Below are positions 11,201 to 23,554 of a stretch of DNA of 64,000 bases, one piece after another. The notes below the pieces were generated by a model, which searched no databases, was not told the DNA's origin, and worked only from the letters and a program-made list of their open reading frames with translations. Each line of letters starts with the position of its first letter. Within the stretch, counting starts at the first letter, position 1. The stretch is from positions 5,106,501-5,170,500 of the forward strand of contig CP126191.1 in assembly GCA_030272155.1 (NCBI GenBank). Direction: 5' to 3'. Source of the DNA: Tetradesmus obliquus. Taxonomy: Eukaryota; Chlorophyta; Chlorophyceae; Sphaeropleales; Scenedesmaceae. Position numbers and translations under genes: made by a program.

Positions 11201-13655
11201 TGGGGCGGCTCTGCTGTGTGCTGCCTGTAGCCTGCCGCCTGCTTGGCTGCTGTGAGGTGCGCAGCGCCCTGCACAGCCTCCTGCCGCATGCGCGACAGCA
11301 GCGCACACGTGCCCGCATGTGCAGCTGCCAGCCGCTGCGCGTGCCGCCGCTGCACATGGGCCTGCAGTGTAGGCCTGCAGCACACAAAAGGACAAAACAG
11401 GCAGCACCGTCGCACGACTCAGCAGCTGATGCTGTGGCCTGGCGCAAAACAACCCTGGCTGCAAGTGAGCAGCCACAGCAACCACTGCGGTGTTCGATCG
11501 TGGCATTTGTATCAACAGTCAGACTGAAGCCTTATCTGCTGCAAAATTGAATGCAGGTGTTGCGCAGCTGTGTGCCGCTGATACCTGCTGCATGCAGCTG
11601 GCATCTGCTGCTGTGCGCGCACCTCTGCAGCGAGCCGTCCCGTGCTGCCAGGCCCAGCAGTGCCAGCAGGCACAGCCAGGCCAGTGACAGGAAGCGCAGC
11701 AGCCCAACCTGGAAGGCCAGCAGGCAGCGCCGCGCGATGAGGTTGCGTGCAATGCGGCTGCGGCACTCCCACGCCTGGCACACGCATCAGCAGCACGGGG
11801 CAGCGTAGTTCCAGTCAGCCTGCTTGCAGTGCAGCGGCTGGTGGGGTCCTGGCAAAAGGGCATACATCATGCATCACGTGCTGTGCGTCCAGCAGAACTT
11901 CGAATGGGACTATATGTTCGGATATGCATAGCCTGTCGTGTGCAACACGCATTGCATTTGAACCCAAGCAACAGCACACACGGCACGGCAAGACAGCAGC
12001 CCGCCCAGCAGCCAGCAGCCGCACCTCCTGCTCAACAGGGCCCAGGCAGTGGCACTGCCGCCGCCGGCTTTCCTTGCTGATGCTGCCACACAAGGGCACC
12101 AGCTCCAGCGCAAGCTCCCCAGCAGCAGTGCGCATGCTGGGATCCGCGCCGCAGTACAACAAGTGGTCAACCTGAGCAGGATTGCCGCGCAGCGCAGCAC
12201 AGTGCAGCGGCGTAGCTCCATCCAGCAGCGCTGCAACCGTGTCTAACAGCTTGGCATCCGCCGTGCAGCTGCTGCTGCCGGCGTTTGCGCCGCCACCAAC
12301 AGGCCGGACGTTATCTGCTGCCACTGCTGCTGCTTGCTGCTCTAGCTGTTGCTGTGGGCGCAGCAGCGGCGGCACGCTGTCTGCATGCTCTGGCTTGTAC
12401 ATGAAGTCCAGCACTGGCCGCATCAGCTGCGGGTGGATGCGCATGTTGACCAGCAGCCGCCGCTCCCCGTAATCAACTGCCAGCACCTGCGCTAGCACCT
12501 GCTCTGGGCTCTGCTGCTCCTTCTGCTGACCCTGTTCCTGCTGCTCGTCCTGTTCCTGCTGCTCCTGCTGCCCTGGGGCCTTGTGGGCGCCCGGGTACAG
12601 CAGCGGCAGCTGGCGCCAGGGGATGCACAGCAGGAACTCCAGGAACCCTGGTGGTGCGTTCATGAGCGAAGACACGGCAAGCGCTGCGCCAGCAACAGCC
12701 TGCAGCAGAGGACAGGCAGCACAGATTGCAGAAAACATGGACAAATGGTGCAGGAAGCTGAGGTGGATGAAGTGACGCGAGGCATGGGGCTAACAGTGAG
12801 GGATGATGTTGTCAAACGTGCCAAAAGAACCAGAAACAGTTCACCACCGAAACATAGCGCTGCTGCTGTCCATGTTTTGTCCTACACCAACTGATGTTGC
12901 CTACTGCAATGGTTGCCAGACTGCGCACATGCACCAGCACAACCACCATATCCTGCAACTCCACACGCAACTACAGCTGAGGCCAAGCTGCTGCTGCTTG
13001 GCCTCATAGCAGCGCCTCTTTGCTGGTCACTCACCCTGCAACGCTCTGCGTCCAGTTCCTGCAAGGGGTCCTCGCAGTGCGGCAGCATCACGTTCAGCGC
13101 AGACGGCAGCAGCTCGTACAGCACGCCCTCTGTCAGCTCCTTCACGCGCCTGTCCTCACTGTCCATGTATCGCTGCAGCTTCGCCTCAAGCTGCATCAAG
13201 CGCCGCCTGTGGCGCCCTGCGTTGCTGCCATCAGCAGGAGCCACGCCATCCACTGCCGCTGCAGCAGCATCTGCCGTTGACGCAGCTGGGTCAGGCCCAG
13301 CGACTGCTGCGTTGACCGGCCCATTGCCGCTTGCAGGACTGCTTGCAGGATTAACTGCAGCAGCAGTGCCCGCCCCACCCAGGTCCGGGGGTGGAGCGCC
13401 GCTGGTGCTTGCTGCCGTGTATACCCCTGCAGCTGCTGCTGGCATGCCGTGTGACAAGCTGCTTAGGTTGCCCAGTGCTGCAAGCTGCTGCTGCAGCTGT
13501 AGCACTGATGTGCTACTGCTGGTTGCTCACAATACGACCCTGCAGCACCAGAACCGGCGGAGACATCATTACAATACATGCATGCAGACAAACATGGTGA
13601 ACTACAATGCTGTTACCTGCGAGAGGCTGTTAAAAAGACTGGTGCAGCTGCTCAT
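3638..13655 (-). CDS. Giant ankyrin-repeat, membrane-segment, helical-repeat, poly-Gln protein
   Basis: Eleven exons, minus strand: 13617-13655, 13035-13496, 12025-12699, 11623-11774, 9952-11374, 9385-9705, 8625-9122, 7982-8386, 7573-7757, 6262-7342, 3638-5881. Lengths sum to 7,485 bp (2,494 aa) with matching phase at every junction. The ATG at 13655 begins MSSCTSLFNSLSQ. An ankyrin unit (GATPLHCAALRGN ... LLYCGADPS) lies near residues 325-362. A hydrophobic helix (LLRFLSLAWLCLLALLGLAA) near 415-437 could span a membrane. About residues 930-1600 are Ala/Leu/Glu-rich helices with degenerate repeats of the type LEAAI..A...GV. A very charged helix (RERAERAKAEAERQ) sits near 1730-1800. The last ~700 residues are disordered, with many poly-Gln and poly-Ser runs. 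No catalytic domain was seen, and the family is unknown to me. One gene is preferred over two because the phases run through, but transcript proof is lacking. Confidence 0.75.
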
Positions 13656-14949
13656 GCTGCTCACAGTATGCCAAGCTCTTTCTGTGGCGCGAGCAGCAGT
13701 GCAAAGATTGCACGCACCTGCTTGTAGCCCCTTGCAGTTCATGCCTGCTGCTGCCTATGCTCTGGTGTACCTGCAAACCAAAGTCTTACAGTACATTTAG
13801 TGCATGCTTAGCAAGCAGCTCAAGATTGGCTGCTTACACAGCCAAAATGCTGTCGGTTGCGGCGTTCTTGCTGCATGACAAGCACTACCTCTGTCAGCAG
13901 CAGGCCAGCTGTAGGCTGCTATCGAACGACCTTATTGAACAACCAATGCCTGCGTAGCTTGTAGTACACACATATGCTTGCAGCAATGAGATCAGGGCAG
14001 CAGGTAAGCCAGCAGGGCAGCAGTCCTAGCTGCAGCACAGCAGTCACATACTGACGAGCACGTAGCGTGGTCGTTCGTGCCCGCTAACAGTACTCATTCT
14101 TTGTTTCTATAAGTTGCATGCATCACCATTGATCCAGTACAACATCAGGACGCCCCCGTCATGCTGTGCCGAAGCGTACGCTCACCCAACAACCATGTTC
14201 ATCTTGTTTGCTGCGGTTTTCCAGTGCCGAGTCCTGTATCTTCTGAATCTGCACCTTGGCACCGCTTGCAGCGTCGTGCTTGTTCGAGCAACAGCTAGTT
14301 CAATAAGGCTTCTGCCGTGAATGTGCCAGATGTGTAGCCTATAACGTGGCTCAATTATCACCATTGGACCCGTGCTTGTGACCTGTACTGGGTAACTCAA
14401 GTTCTGTCATCCAGGGTGCTGATGTGGGGTCCAGTCACTGCACTGCAGCTCAGCTGTCAGTGACATCTGGCAAATTCATCAGTTGACGTGGTGTTACCCT
14501 TCGTTACATTGCACCTGCCGGGAGCACCCTGGAAGCTGTTCAATACACGCGTGGCCTGTGTATAATGGCAGCGCCTTCCACTGTCGACAACTCTAGAGGG
14601 TAGATCTACCCTGCAGGCCCTGCAGCGGCTGGACGGCGGAAGTGACTGGAACTGGCAGAGCGCACCTGACAAAGATGGATGCAGGAACAACAGCACTGCC
14701 ACCCCGCTACCACTCCATTTTCTTCTGTGATCACGAAGGTACACGGTAGCCCAGAGCTCGACTCAGGCCATCTGGCAGATGGCATCTGCTATCAAGAACA
14801 ATGCCTGCAAAGTGCAACGCTGCCGCCAAACTTCAAAAAATTGAGCAATTGCAGCGCTGTCGCTCCGCATATTCGTATGGCCAAAGCACTACCAGCCAGT
14901 TCCCACAGGCCAACACACGTTGTGCCACCTTCACCGCCCTACGTCAGCG
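13656..14949. other. Intergenic: promoter of giant gene and 3' flank of MAP
   Basis: The 5' flank of the giant ankyrin gene (right of 13655) and the 3' flank of the aminopeptidase gene. A minus-strand TGTAA (TTACA at 14504-14508) lies about 440 bp after the MAP stop and may be its polyadenylation signal. Short ORFs here show no family resemblance. Confidence 0.5.
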
Positions 14950-17327
14950 CTATCCTGATGCTGCCGCCGGCTGCTGCTGTGCCTCTGGGCACCCCGCGCC
15001 CTGGCCGCCTGGCGGCACCGTCAGCACCTCCACGCCCTGCTGCGTAACCAGTAGCGTGTGCTCAAACTGCGCCGTCAAGCTGCCGTCAGCAGTCACAACC
15101 GTCCAGCCGTCGGCCCATGTGCGGTGCTTGCGGCCCCCCAGGGTGAGGATGGGCTCTATGGTGAAGCTCTGGCCCAGCGCCATGCTGCCCGGCCGCCAGT
15201 TGCGGTGGTGGAGCACGGCCGGCGCTGCGTGGAAGACCTTGCCTATGCCGTGCCCCACAAACTCGCGGATCACTGACATGCCTGCAGCAGTGCACCGGAG
15301 CGTCAGCGCTGGCGTTGTTGCTAGATGAGCGCCCGGGCACATGCATTGCACAGCTGCCTGCAGACGCCGCTACAGCTCAGCGCATCAGCCACATTGCGCT
15401 GCAGCAAGCCGAGGCTGTCGGTTGTCTGGAAGCAGTGTACTGCATGTGGCGCACCAGCTGACATCCGCGCATGCCTGAATACCAGGGGTGCATTGGGACG
15501 GCAAGGTGTGGATCAACTGCCGCAACTCAAAGTGCTTGAGCAAGTTTCCATGGCAAGCCACAGCACGACCCTGTCATTTGCGCGTGCCAGGCTGCCGCAG
15601 CACAAGCAATTTACTGCCACGCACCTGCTGCGTCTGCTATGCTGTGGATGGCATGCCCAATCGCCCTGAACGGCACGTCAGGCCCGCACAGCTGTATGGC
15701 TGCATCCAGCGCCTGCTGCGTGACAGCCACCAGCTCAACTGCTGCTGCAGAAGGCTGCCCTGCAAGGGAAAGCCACCATACAGGTGCGCGGGATCAGCCA
15801 AGCAGAGACAGGCCACCACATGCTCAGCAGGACACCGCCAGACCTGAAACATGCCATGGCTGGAGGTTGATACATCAGTGCAATGAGTCGCCCTGCAGTA
15901 AGAGGGCTGCCATCCCAATGAGCATTGCTGTGTGGTGCAGATGCTACAACATGGTGCATGTAGATAGCTATGTTGTACAGCCATAATATCATCGTGCACA
16001 TGCTAATCAGCAGCCGCGCTGACGCGGACGACGCACCCACGAAGAAGGTGGCGTTGGTGTCGCCATGGTGTCCATTGAGGTAGGCAGTCACATCAATGTT
16101 GACAACATCCCCTTCACGCAGCGGCCTGCAGGGCACAGGAGCCAGAGAAGCACAACATGCGTTCATGCTCAACCCTGATTCGGCAACAGTGCTGGCCTGT
16201 AGACCGCCCGCTCAATGGTGCACCAACTGTGTTCCCATGCAGGCTGTCAGCCACTGGCCATGTTGCTGCTGCAGTAAGGGAGGTACTGCTTCGACAAAAT
16301 CAACAGCTGTAGTGTAACATTACAGAGGCGCTGCACACGCTGGCCGCGCACCTGTTGTCTGGAATGCCATGGCATACCACCTCATTCACAGATGTGCAGA
16401 TGCTCTTGGGGAAGCCATGGTAGCTGAGTGGCGAGGGGTACGCGCCATTTGCTGTCAGGAAGTCATGCACTGCTGCATCCAGCTGGTCTGTGGTTACACC
16501 CGGCTGGACGAGGCCGCCTGCTAGCTGCAGCGCCCTGGTCGCAAGTTGGCTCGCTGCACGCATTGCTGCTTGGCCCTGCAGGGCAGGCAGGCGAACAGGC
16601 AAGCCGGCAGCGGCGTGTGTGGTGGTAAATATGCAAAGGTGAGCATACACACACACTGCAATGGTCGAAGGTGATGAAGCCAATGTGCAGGACAACAGGA
16701 ATCAGTCCACCCCAAGCAGCTGAGGAAAAGCCTTCAGCCGCAAGTCAGAGAAGGCGCCGGGTGCCAAAGCTTGCATGCACATGATGCACCGCCGCACAGA
16801 CACCCAGCTTTCAAAGGTACCCCGTATGGTGCACACCTGCCCATCATGAACCTCTGGCTGCTTTGACAGCCCCAGTTGCCCTGGTGCACTGCCGCTGACT
16901 GCGTAGGCAGGGCGTGGTATGTGTGGCGGCACCTGCCGCTGGGGTGACAGGGCGCCTGGCTGCAAGCGCTCAGCGGGGTACCTGCCAGCAGCCGGATACA
17001 TTGTTGGAAATTTGATCACCAAACTGAAGGAGGCATGATTGGCCATGGCAATCAGGCTCAGAAGAAGATGTTGGCGGTGCGAGGCATGCAAGCAAGCTGC
17101 TGGACCTGCATGGTATACCTGTGCCGCTGAAGGCCTTTGAACCCTCCTTGCAGTTTAGATCGTAAGACATCACCCCAGGAGGCAGCTGCAGCTGCTGTTG
17201 CTGCTGAGTTGCTATAGCTAGCACATGCAGAGGAGGTGGCAGCAAGACCGGCAGCAGCAGGGGAAACTTCACCCCATGGACAGGTGTGCTGCGCTGCTTG
17301 TAGAGCTCGGATACCTATAGATCGCAT
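14950..17327 (-). CDS. Methionine aminopeptidase type I, organellar form
   Basis: Removes the initiator Met from nascent proteins. Six exons (17119-17327, 16837-16981, 16352-16575, 16037-16125, 15625-15759, 14950-15281) join in phase to 377 aa. The ATG at 17327 starts an Ala/Ser-rich, acid-poor leader that looks like a plastid or mitochondrial transit peptide. Then comes [14 protein letters not shown], as in plant MAP1B-D enzymes. The family metal ligands are visible: the two Asp of [14 protein letters not shown], His of [12 protein letters not shown], Glu of FTIEPIL and Glu of AQFEHTLLV. The substrate His is in VCHGIP. Length fits an organellar MAP1. It is divergent from the RlmN-like gene, 463 bp apart. 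Which organelle is targeted cannot be told from sequence alone. Confidence 0.93.
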
Positions 17328-17790
17328 TGCAGACGTCACAGCGGCTACTCTGAGGCCAGGCAAGGATCACTGCTGCTTTGTGGGCACCCCCAGTGATAGT
17401 ACTACCACATTCAAAACCCTACTAACAGCAACCGTGTCAGGTGGTCAAAGGGTGAAGGTGCATCTGTTACTGCAATAATGAGCGAATTACACTGCATGCG
17501 GGCATAGAGAGACATCTACTTGTACACACAGCTGACCGGTTGGCAGGATGCGGCAGCTGCTCAACGCACCGACTACACAACGACCATGTGCTTTTACAAT
17601 ACATGTAACACATAGAGCATGCTGGAGTGGCAGCAGCAGCAGCAGCAGCAGCAGCGGCAGCAGAGCAAGGCTATCGACAGCACTGCAGCCTGCCCATCTA
17701 CAGGTAACCCAGCAGGCATCATGCTCGCTGCGCGTTAGCTGCTGTAGCTGCACTCAAAAGCCGTCATCTTTGTGAGCCTCGCTCGCAGTG
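17328..17790. promoter_or_regulatory. Shared divergent promoter region, MAP / RlmN-like
   Basis: 463 bp separate the two start codons. Both genes therefore probably use a bidirectional promoter, although an extra 5' exon of the RlmN gene in 17548-17775 cannot be excluded. A (CAG)n run lies near 17632-17655. No clear TATA box was identified. Confidence 0.5.
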
Positions 17791-20700
17791 ATGAGGGGCG
17801 ATGTGCTTGTCAGGGCAACAGCCTGCCATTGCTGCGTGCGGCACCCAGTAGCTGTGTTGTCACCGCCGCAGGTCTGCAGAGCAGCAGCTGTGGATGACAT
17901 TGCTGAGCAGCACCAGCAGCAGCAGCCAACAGCAAGTCAAGCTGTCCCAGCAGTGGAGGCACTCCAGCAGCAGCAGCAGCAACTGCAGCAGCAAGCGGAG
18001 GTGCTGCAACAGTTGTCTTTCAGCCACAGGTGAGCTTTCATCAAGCGCCTTTTTATGCCTTCCATGTGCCCAGAACTGGTTACAGACCTGAGAGCTGCAC
18101 GCCATCATCTGGAAGCCTCCTTCTGCAGCAGCAATACCTGCAGTGTGCCACCAAAGTGTGTTTGGCACTGCGTTGCCAGCCAGCTATGCCATCTGCAGGT
18201 CGCCAGCCAGCCAGCCAGCCAGCCAGCCAGCAGTCACCTTGCTTGTGTAACCTGTGCGCATTGTTGCTGTCGTGGCTGCAGGCATGGGCTGCATGACAGC
18301 CAGGGGCGGCTGATGCTGAAGAACCTGACGCTGCCAGAGCTGGAGGAGTGGTGCTGCGCAGTGGGTGCGTGCCGGCGCGCTGCTGCTGCTGCTGCTGCTG
18401 CTGCTGTAGTTGTCGCTGCTTTTCATATGTGGACTGCAACACAGCAGCTGGTGACGCTGACTGCGACTAAAGCCACATGACGCGTGCACACTTGCAGCTG
18501 CCGTACACAGAAAGGTGTGCCTGTCAGAACAGCAGCAGGGAGTGAGCCTTGCCCAGGCTGCCACCCACCATCAACACCTAACACCTCACATTGTGCACAC
18601 CATCTGCAGGCGAGGACCCGCGGCGTGCGCTGCAGATATGGCGCTGGCTGTACTATGACAACAACTGGGTGGCCAGCTTGCAGGACACGCTGGGCAAGCA
18701 GAACGGCTTCAGCCAGCGCTTCATTGATAAGGCGCAGCAGCTGGCCAGCGTGGATGGTGGACTGCTGCTGGAGCAGGTGGCGGCTGCAAAGGACGGCACC
18801 ACCAAGCTGGTGTTCAAGCTGACGGAGGGGGAGGGGGCAGGTGGGCGGGCTGCGCGCAGCTGTGGTGGCCTGGAGTGCGGGTTGGCAGCAGCAGCAGCAG
18901 CAGGGTTAGCAGCAGCAGGTGTCCTGGATGGGCCAGCAGATGTGAGTGTGCTGCAGGCTGCTGCAGCAGGCGCTGTTCCCGAGGCTTGGAAACGCAACAG
19001 CCATGCACCCAACAACTGCAGCAGCTGCTCCCTCTACGACTCACCGTTGTTGCGTGAGGTGTTGCCATCGTCTGCCAGCACATAACTCGTCCTTCTGCAG
19101 CGGTTGTGCTGTCTCACCTGTCGTACTAGACATATACGCTGCCGATGCTGATGCTCATGATGAGTGGTATCTGCTGTGTGCTGTCTGCTGCTGTGTGTGT
19201 GCTGCGTCCAGGCGGCAGCGTGGAGGCTGTGCTCATCCCCATGACGCACCGGCGCGGCTCGCGCAAGCACATCACGCTGTGCGTGAGCAGCCAGGTGGGC
19301 TGCGCCATGAACTGCCAGTTCTGCTACACGGGGCGCATGGGGCTGTCAGGCAACCTGACCACGGCGCAGATCATTGAGCAGGTGGGGCATGGTGTGAGGC
19401 TGGCTGGCGTCCGATGTGGAGGTCAAAGTGCTGCAGCTGAGACTGTTGTATTGCCAGCAGAGCAGTAGCAGCAGGTTGGCAGCGGCAGCACGTTGGCAGC
19501 ATGGTGGCGCGTGGTGTGGCAGGCAGCACAGCCCTGCAGCCTTCTGCTGGCATGCCGCTGCAGGCAGCCATTAGCCGCCCTGCCAGCAGTGGTCAACTTC
19601 TGAATGAATATTTGATGTACTCAGCCCACACTGCATCAAGCGTGCATAATCAGTACTATTGACCTGCAGTTTGTCGTGGTTTTTTCCTGCGTGGTCGACC
19701 TGCCTGACTTGCTGCTGGTTGCCGACTCCTGCAACTGCGCGCCTGCTTGCTGCGCTGCGCAGATGGTGGTGGCGTGCCGCGTGCTGGCCGCAGACCCGTC
19801 TGCCGATGCCTCCATCACCAATGTGGTGTTCATGGGCATGGGCGAGCCGCTGCACAACTATGAAGCCGTCATGGCTGCAGTGGAGGTGATGTGCCAGCCG
19901 CTGGGGCTGCACATGAGCCACAACAAGGTGCGCGGCTGCGTGGTGGTGTAATTCGTGGTGTGTGGTGCTGCGATAACGTGCAATGCTGGCTGGCGGCCAG
20001 AGGACATGGCTGGCTTTTGCCCACTTCGCTGGCAACGCTGCCTTGCTTGCCACAATGTCGGCCGGAACAAACAAGTGGGTGTCCAAAACTCCCTCATCAC
20101 CTCACCACACCCATCATCATGCAAGCTTCCCAGCATCAGTTTGCTTGCACTTGCGAGACCCTTGCTTTGCTCCACTCGTCCCAAATTCCTGCAGGTCACA
20201 GTGTCCACAGTGGGCCTAGTGGATGTGCTGGAGCGCTTCGCAGCCAGCAGCAACGTGCAGCTGGCGCTGTCGCTGCACGCCACCACAGACGAAGTGCGCG
20301 ACTGGATCGTACCAGTCAACCGCCGCCACAACCTGGCCGCGCTTACTGCAGTGCTGCGGCAGCACTATGGGACTGGCAATGCTGCGGGGCGACGTGTGCT
20401 GGTGGAGTACACGATGCTGGCTGGCGTGAATGACAGCCTGCAGGATGCGCAGCGGCTGGTGGCGCTGCTGGAAGGCGTGGATGCCAAGGTGGGCGGATGC
20501 AGCTGCTCGGTGTTTGGGCTGTGTTTAATGCTGTTCTTACTCACAACAGACTATTGCATGCTCAGTGACAGGAGCCCAGCTGTATGCCAGCAGCGGTGCC
20601 GCGGTCATGCCATCCTCTGCGCATAGACTTGCCTTGTTATGACAGCCAGCTGGCATCTGCGTGCGCTTGCTGCCTGCCGCCTGCTGCAGGTGAACCTGAT

Positions 20701-20923
20701 CATGTTCAACCCCTTCCAGGGCACGCGCTTCAAGCCATCCACTATCGAACAGGTGCTGGCCTTCAGGTCGGTGCTCATCCAGGCGGGCCGCATCTGCACC
20801 ATCCGCGACTCACGAGGGGATGATGAGATGGCAGCGTGCGGGCAGCTGGGCAACCCGGCTCTGTCAAGCAAGGCGGCACCCATCCTGCCGCCACCTCCGC
20901 AGTTTGAGCACGTGCTGGCGTGA
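17791..20923 (+). CDS. RlmN-like radical-SAM 23S rRNA adenine methyltransferase
   Basis: By family, it adds a C2-methyl group to an adenine of 23S rRNA (and some tRNAs) with a [4Fe-4S] cluster and two SAM. In a eukaryote this points to organellar ribosomes. Exons 17791-18029, 18282-18364, 18610-18840, 19212-19381, 19763-19927, 20195-20488 and 20690-20923 join in phase (471 aa). The RlmN N-terminal signature ([13 protein letters not shown]) precedes the radical-SAM triad CAMNCQFC near residue 215. Further family motifs are [34 protein letters not shown] and FNPFQGTRF. The C-terminal [16 protein letters not shown] carries the second catalytic Cys. The region after the ATG at 17791 is Gln-rich and atypical; the true start might lie in an upstream exon. 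TGTAA at 21183 may mark the 3' end. Confidence 0.9.
18203..18230. repeat. (CAGC)n tetranucleotide microsatellite
   Basis: Seven or so tandem CAGC units sit in intron 1 of the RlmN-like gene. Confidence 0.9.
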
Positions 20924-21377
20924 GTGTAGGCGGTGCGGTTGTGGCTGTGGGTGCCATGCCTTTGAGTTGCACAGGCTTATTGTGCAGGGGCTCTGTGCAG
21001 GCTCTTGTTTGTTGGGCATCAGGGACCGCGCATGCAGAATCTTGGCATGTGGCAAGCTGCCGCCCGAAGCTGTCCCCTCTGGATGAAAGTCAAGGTGGCT
21101 GTATTTGATTCAATAGCTCACGCTGCTTGCAGCGCATGGCGGAAGCAGCAGTGCAGCAGCAGCAGTAGTTACGACACGTGTCTGTAACACCACCGACTTG
21201 CCTATTGGTATATGCTGATAGAATCTATGTACGCTTGTAACGAACACGCGAGTACCTGTAGAACACGCTTCAACTGAGTGATCGCTGGTGTCGGAGCTTT
21301 GCAGTTGTTCGCAACTCGAGTTTGGAGCGTTGCCCGAGCTGCACGAGATCTCGACCCTTTCAAGCACAACAATTACA
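20924..21377. other. Intergenic: RlmN-like 3' flank, NTF2-like promoter
   Basis: Holds TGTAA motifs at 21183 and 21236. No additional exon is seen. Confidence 0.5.
21183..21187 (+). terminator. Candidate polyadenylation signal TGTAA
   Basis: TGTAA 260 bp after the RlmN-like stop codon matches the standard green-algal polyadenylation motif. A second one follows at 21236-21240. Confidence 0.45.
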
Positions 21378-22601
21378 ATGAAGCTGTGTTTACCCACCTC
21401 ACACATCGCGGCACGCCGATCATCGGCTGTGCTTGTGCCAGCACGGACATGCAGACGTGTTGCAGTCAGGGCAGGCAGTGCCAGCACAACGCATACCAAG
21501 CAGCAAATGGAGCAGAAGGTCCACAAATGGTTTGAGAGCCTGGCTTCGGACCAGCACCCCATTGAGGACCTGGTGACCAGTGATGCCCGCATGATAGACA
21601 ACATCAACCAGGTGAATACCAGCCTGTGGCGCATGCATGCTGGCTTTTGTGACGCCTGAGCGCTATCTTGACAGTGCTTATAGTCAAACAGCAGTTCATG
21701 TGCAGCACTGGGTAGGGCGCACCACATGGTTCTCAACCAGATTGTTAGTCATGCTGCCCACAAGATGCTGCCTCAACACACCTAAAGGCACCTTGGAAGC
21801 ACGCCTGCATCATTGCAATGTTCCCTCTGCCGCTGCCTGTAGTTGACACATGCACATGCAAGACACCCTCCGCCGCTGCCTGTAGTTGGCACGTGCACAT
21901 TCAAGATACAGACACAGGAAAAAGTCAGCAGCAGTTGCTGCCACAGCTGCAGCTGAGCACAGGCGTGCAACTCGTCTGCTGCTGGCACACTCTGGCTGAG
22001 CTGAAATCCTGCTTGAAGATAGCCTCAGGATTGCAAAGTTGACCTTTTGCTTCTGCTGCTGCTGCTGCTGTGCTTGCTGCAGGCATGCTACAAAGGTTTC
22101 CCTGCAATGAAGCACAGGATGCAGGTGTGCAGCAGCCCACGACTGGGGCTTTGCTTGCATACCAGCTAGACCTGTCTGACTGCTGTGCATGTTGACTGGT
22201 GTTGCAGTCATCGCAAGTGGCTACTCTGACAGCACAGTGCAGTGGCACAAGTAGTAATGGCGTAAATGGACATGGCTGCTGTGACTCGCTGCACATCCTG
22301 CTGTAGCAGTTGTGGCCACACTGCCGCATGCAAGCACGGCTGACACCAAACATACGCCAATTCCTGCTGCTGCCACCGCTGCTGCTGTTGCTGCTGCTGC
22401 TGCTGCCAGTCTGTGCACGAGAGCCTGCCAAACCTGGTGGAGGTTGGTGATGTGGCCGACACGGCACACAACTGTGTGGCAGCGCACTGGCGCGCGGGCG
22501 AGACAACCGGCACGTATGTGTTCAAGTTCAACAGCGGCTGCATGATTGAGGAGGTGCTGGCGTATGCTGACCCTGAGGAGGAGGAGTTCCTGGAGGCGTG
22601 A
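21378..22601 (+). CDS. Small plastid-type NTF2/SnoaL-like protein
   Basis: Exons 21378-21611, 22083-22124 and 22410-22601 join in phase to 155 aa. The first ~45 residues are rich in Ser, Arg, Ala and Val with no acidic residue (IAARRSSAVLVPARTCRR), a good chloroplast transit peptide. The mature ~105 residues (from EQKVHKWFESLASDQ through FNSGCMIEEVLAYAD) have the length and alternating pattern of the cone-shaped NTF2/SnoaL fold. They end in the acidic tail DPEEEEFLEA. Members of that fold are ligand-binding or enzymatic, and the substrate cannot be inferred. The acceptor of exon 3 lies at the end of a CTG run. The fold call rests on pattern memory, so function is left open. Confidence 0.72.
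21823..21908. repeat. 43-bp direct repeat, two copies, in intron
   Basis: Units 21823-21865 and 21866-21908 differ at a few bases and share CCGCTGCCTGTAGTTG. They lie in intron 1 of the NTF2-like gene and look like local slippage. Confidence 0.85.
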
Positions 22602-23554
22602 GGCGCTGCTCTTACACCACCATGTTGCTGTCAATATGTGATGTGTTCCAGTCAGGGCGGCAGAGGGCGCAACCATCTGCAGGGCTGGGCTGTGAATCGG
22701 CTGTTGGTCCAAACATGGCTGTTGTTGTGAGCAGCGCTGACGCACAGAGAGGCTGGTGATGTGGCTGGATACATAGTAATTTGCAGTTATGCACCATGGC
22801 TTTTGGTATCAGGGCACTAGCAGGTGCCTCTGTGTTGCACAGGTTGTCAGCAAGTCCTGCTGTTGATGTGAACTTTGGCTACGTTGGAGCGGTTGCTCAT
22901 GATGCTGCCAGTGGGTGGTGTATTGTCAAATGACGGCTGCCAGCATATACTATCCTGTTGGTGCAGTGCTGTAGGAGGTGATGATGCCACCCTGGTGCCT
23001 CAGCTTGTTAAAAGCCAACATAAGAGCTGGGATTGTTGGCACTCCCAGGTTTGGTGCCGGCTCTGTCTAGCCTGGCAGGCAGGCATTGATGTCTCACCAT
23101 GATCAGCAACCTCATTCCTGATGCAGGTGCTCAGCCAATGGTGTGCCTGCCTCACCCGTGAAATTGTGAAACTATGTGAATGGCACAGTACTTTATGATG
23201 CATCCATCCACTTGGCGCCTCCTGCGGTGACACGCTTTCGCATGCCGTGCTGCATAGCCCGGGAGGCCATTTCTGCATGCTCCGAAAGCAAGTGCACCAA
23301 CCCACGGGTTCACATTTTCCTCGTCCTCCTCCTCCACGCCATCAGGTCAAATTTGGGAGTGTGGCATGCTTCTGTTATTTCTGGTTTTAACTGCAATCCA
23401 TGTCAAACCCTGGCTGTCACAAATCGCAGCTTGGTTGAGCGCTCGACAAAGATATTTGCTACATTCAACGCATTCGCACTCTTGCCGTTTTGAGCGAAAG
23501 TGTTTGCCATCAGCCCGCCAACCGTTCATTGAAGTACACCGACTTCATCATTAC
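22602..23554. other. Intergenic, no gene recognised
   Basis: 3' flank of the NTF2-like gene and 5' flank of the next gene. It has less CAG/CTG than coding regions. No exon with plausible splice sites was found. Confidence 0.45.
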
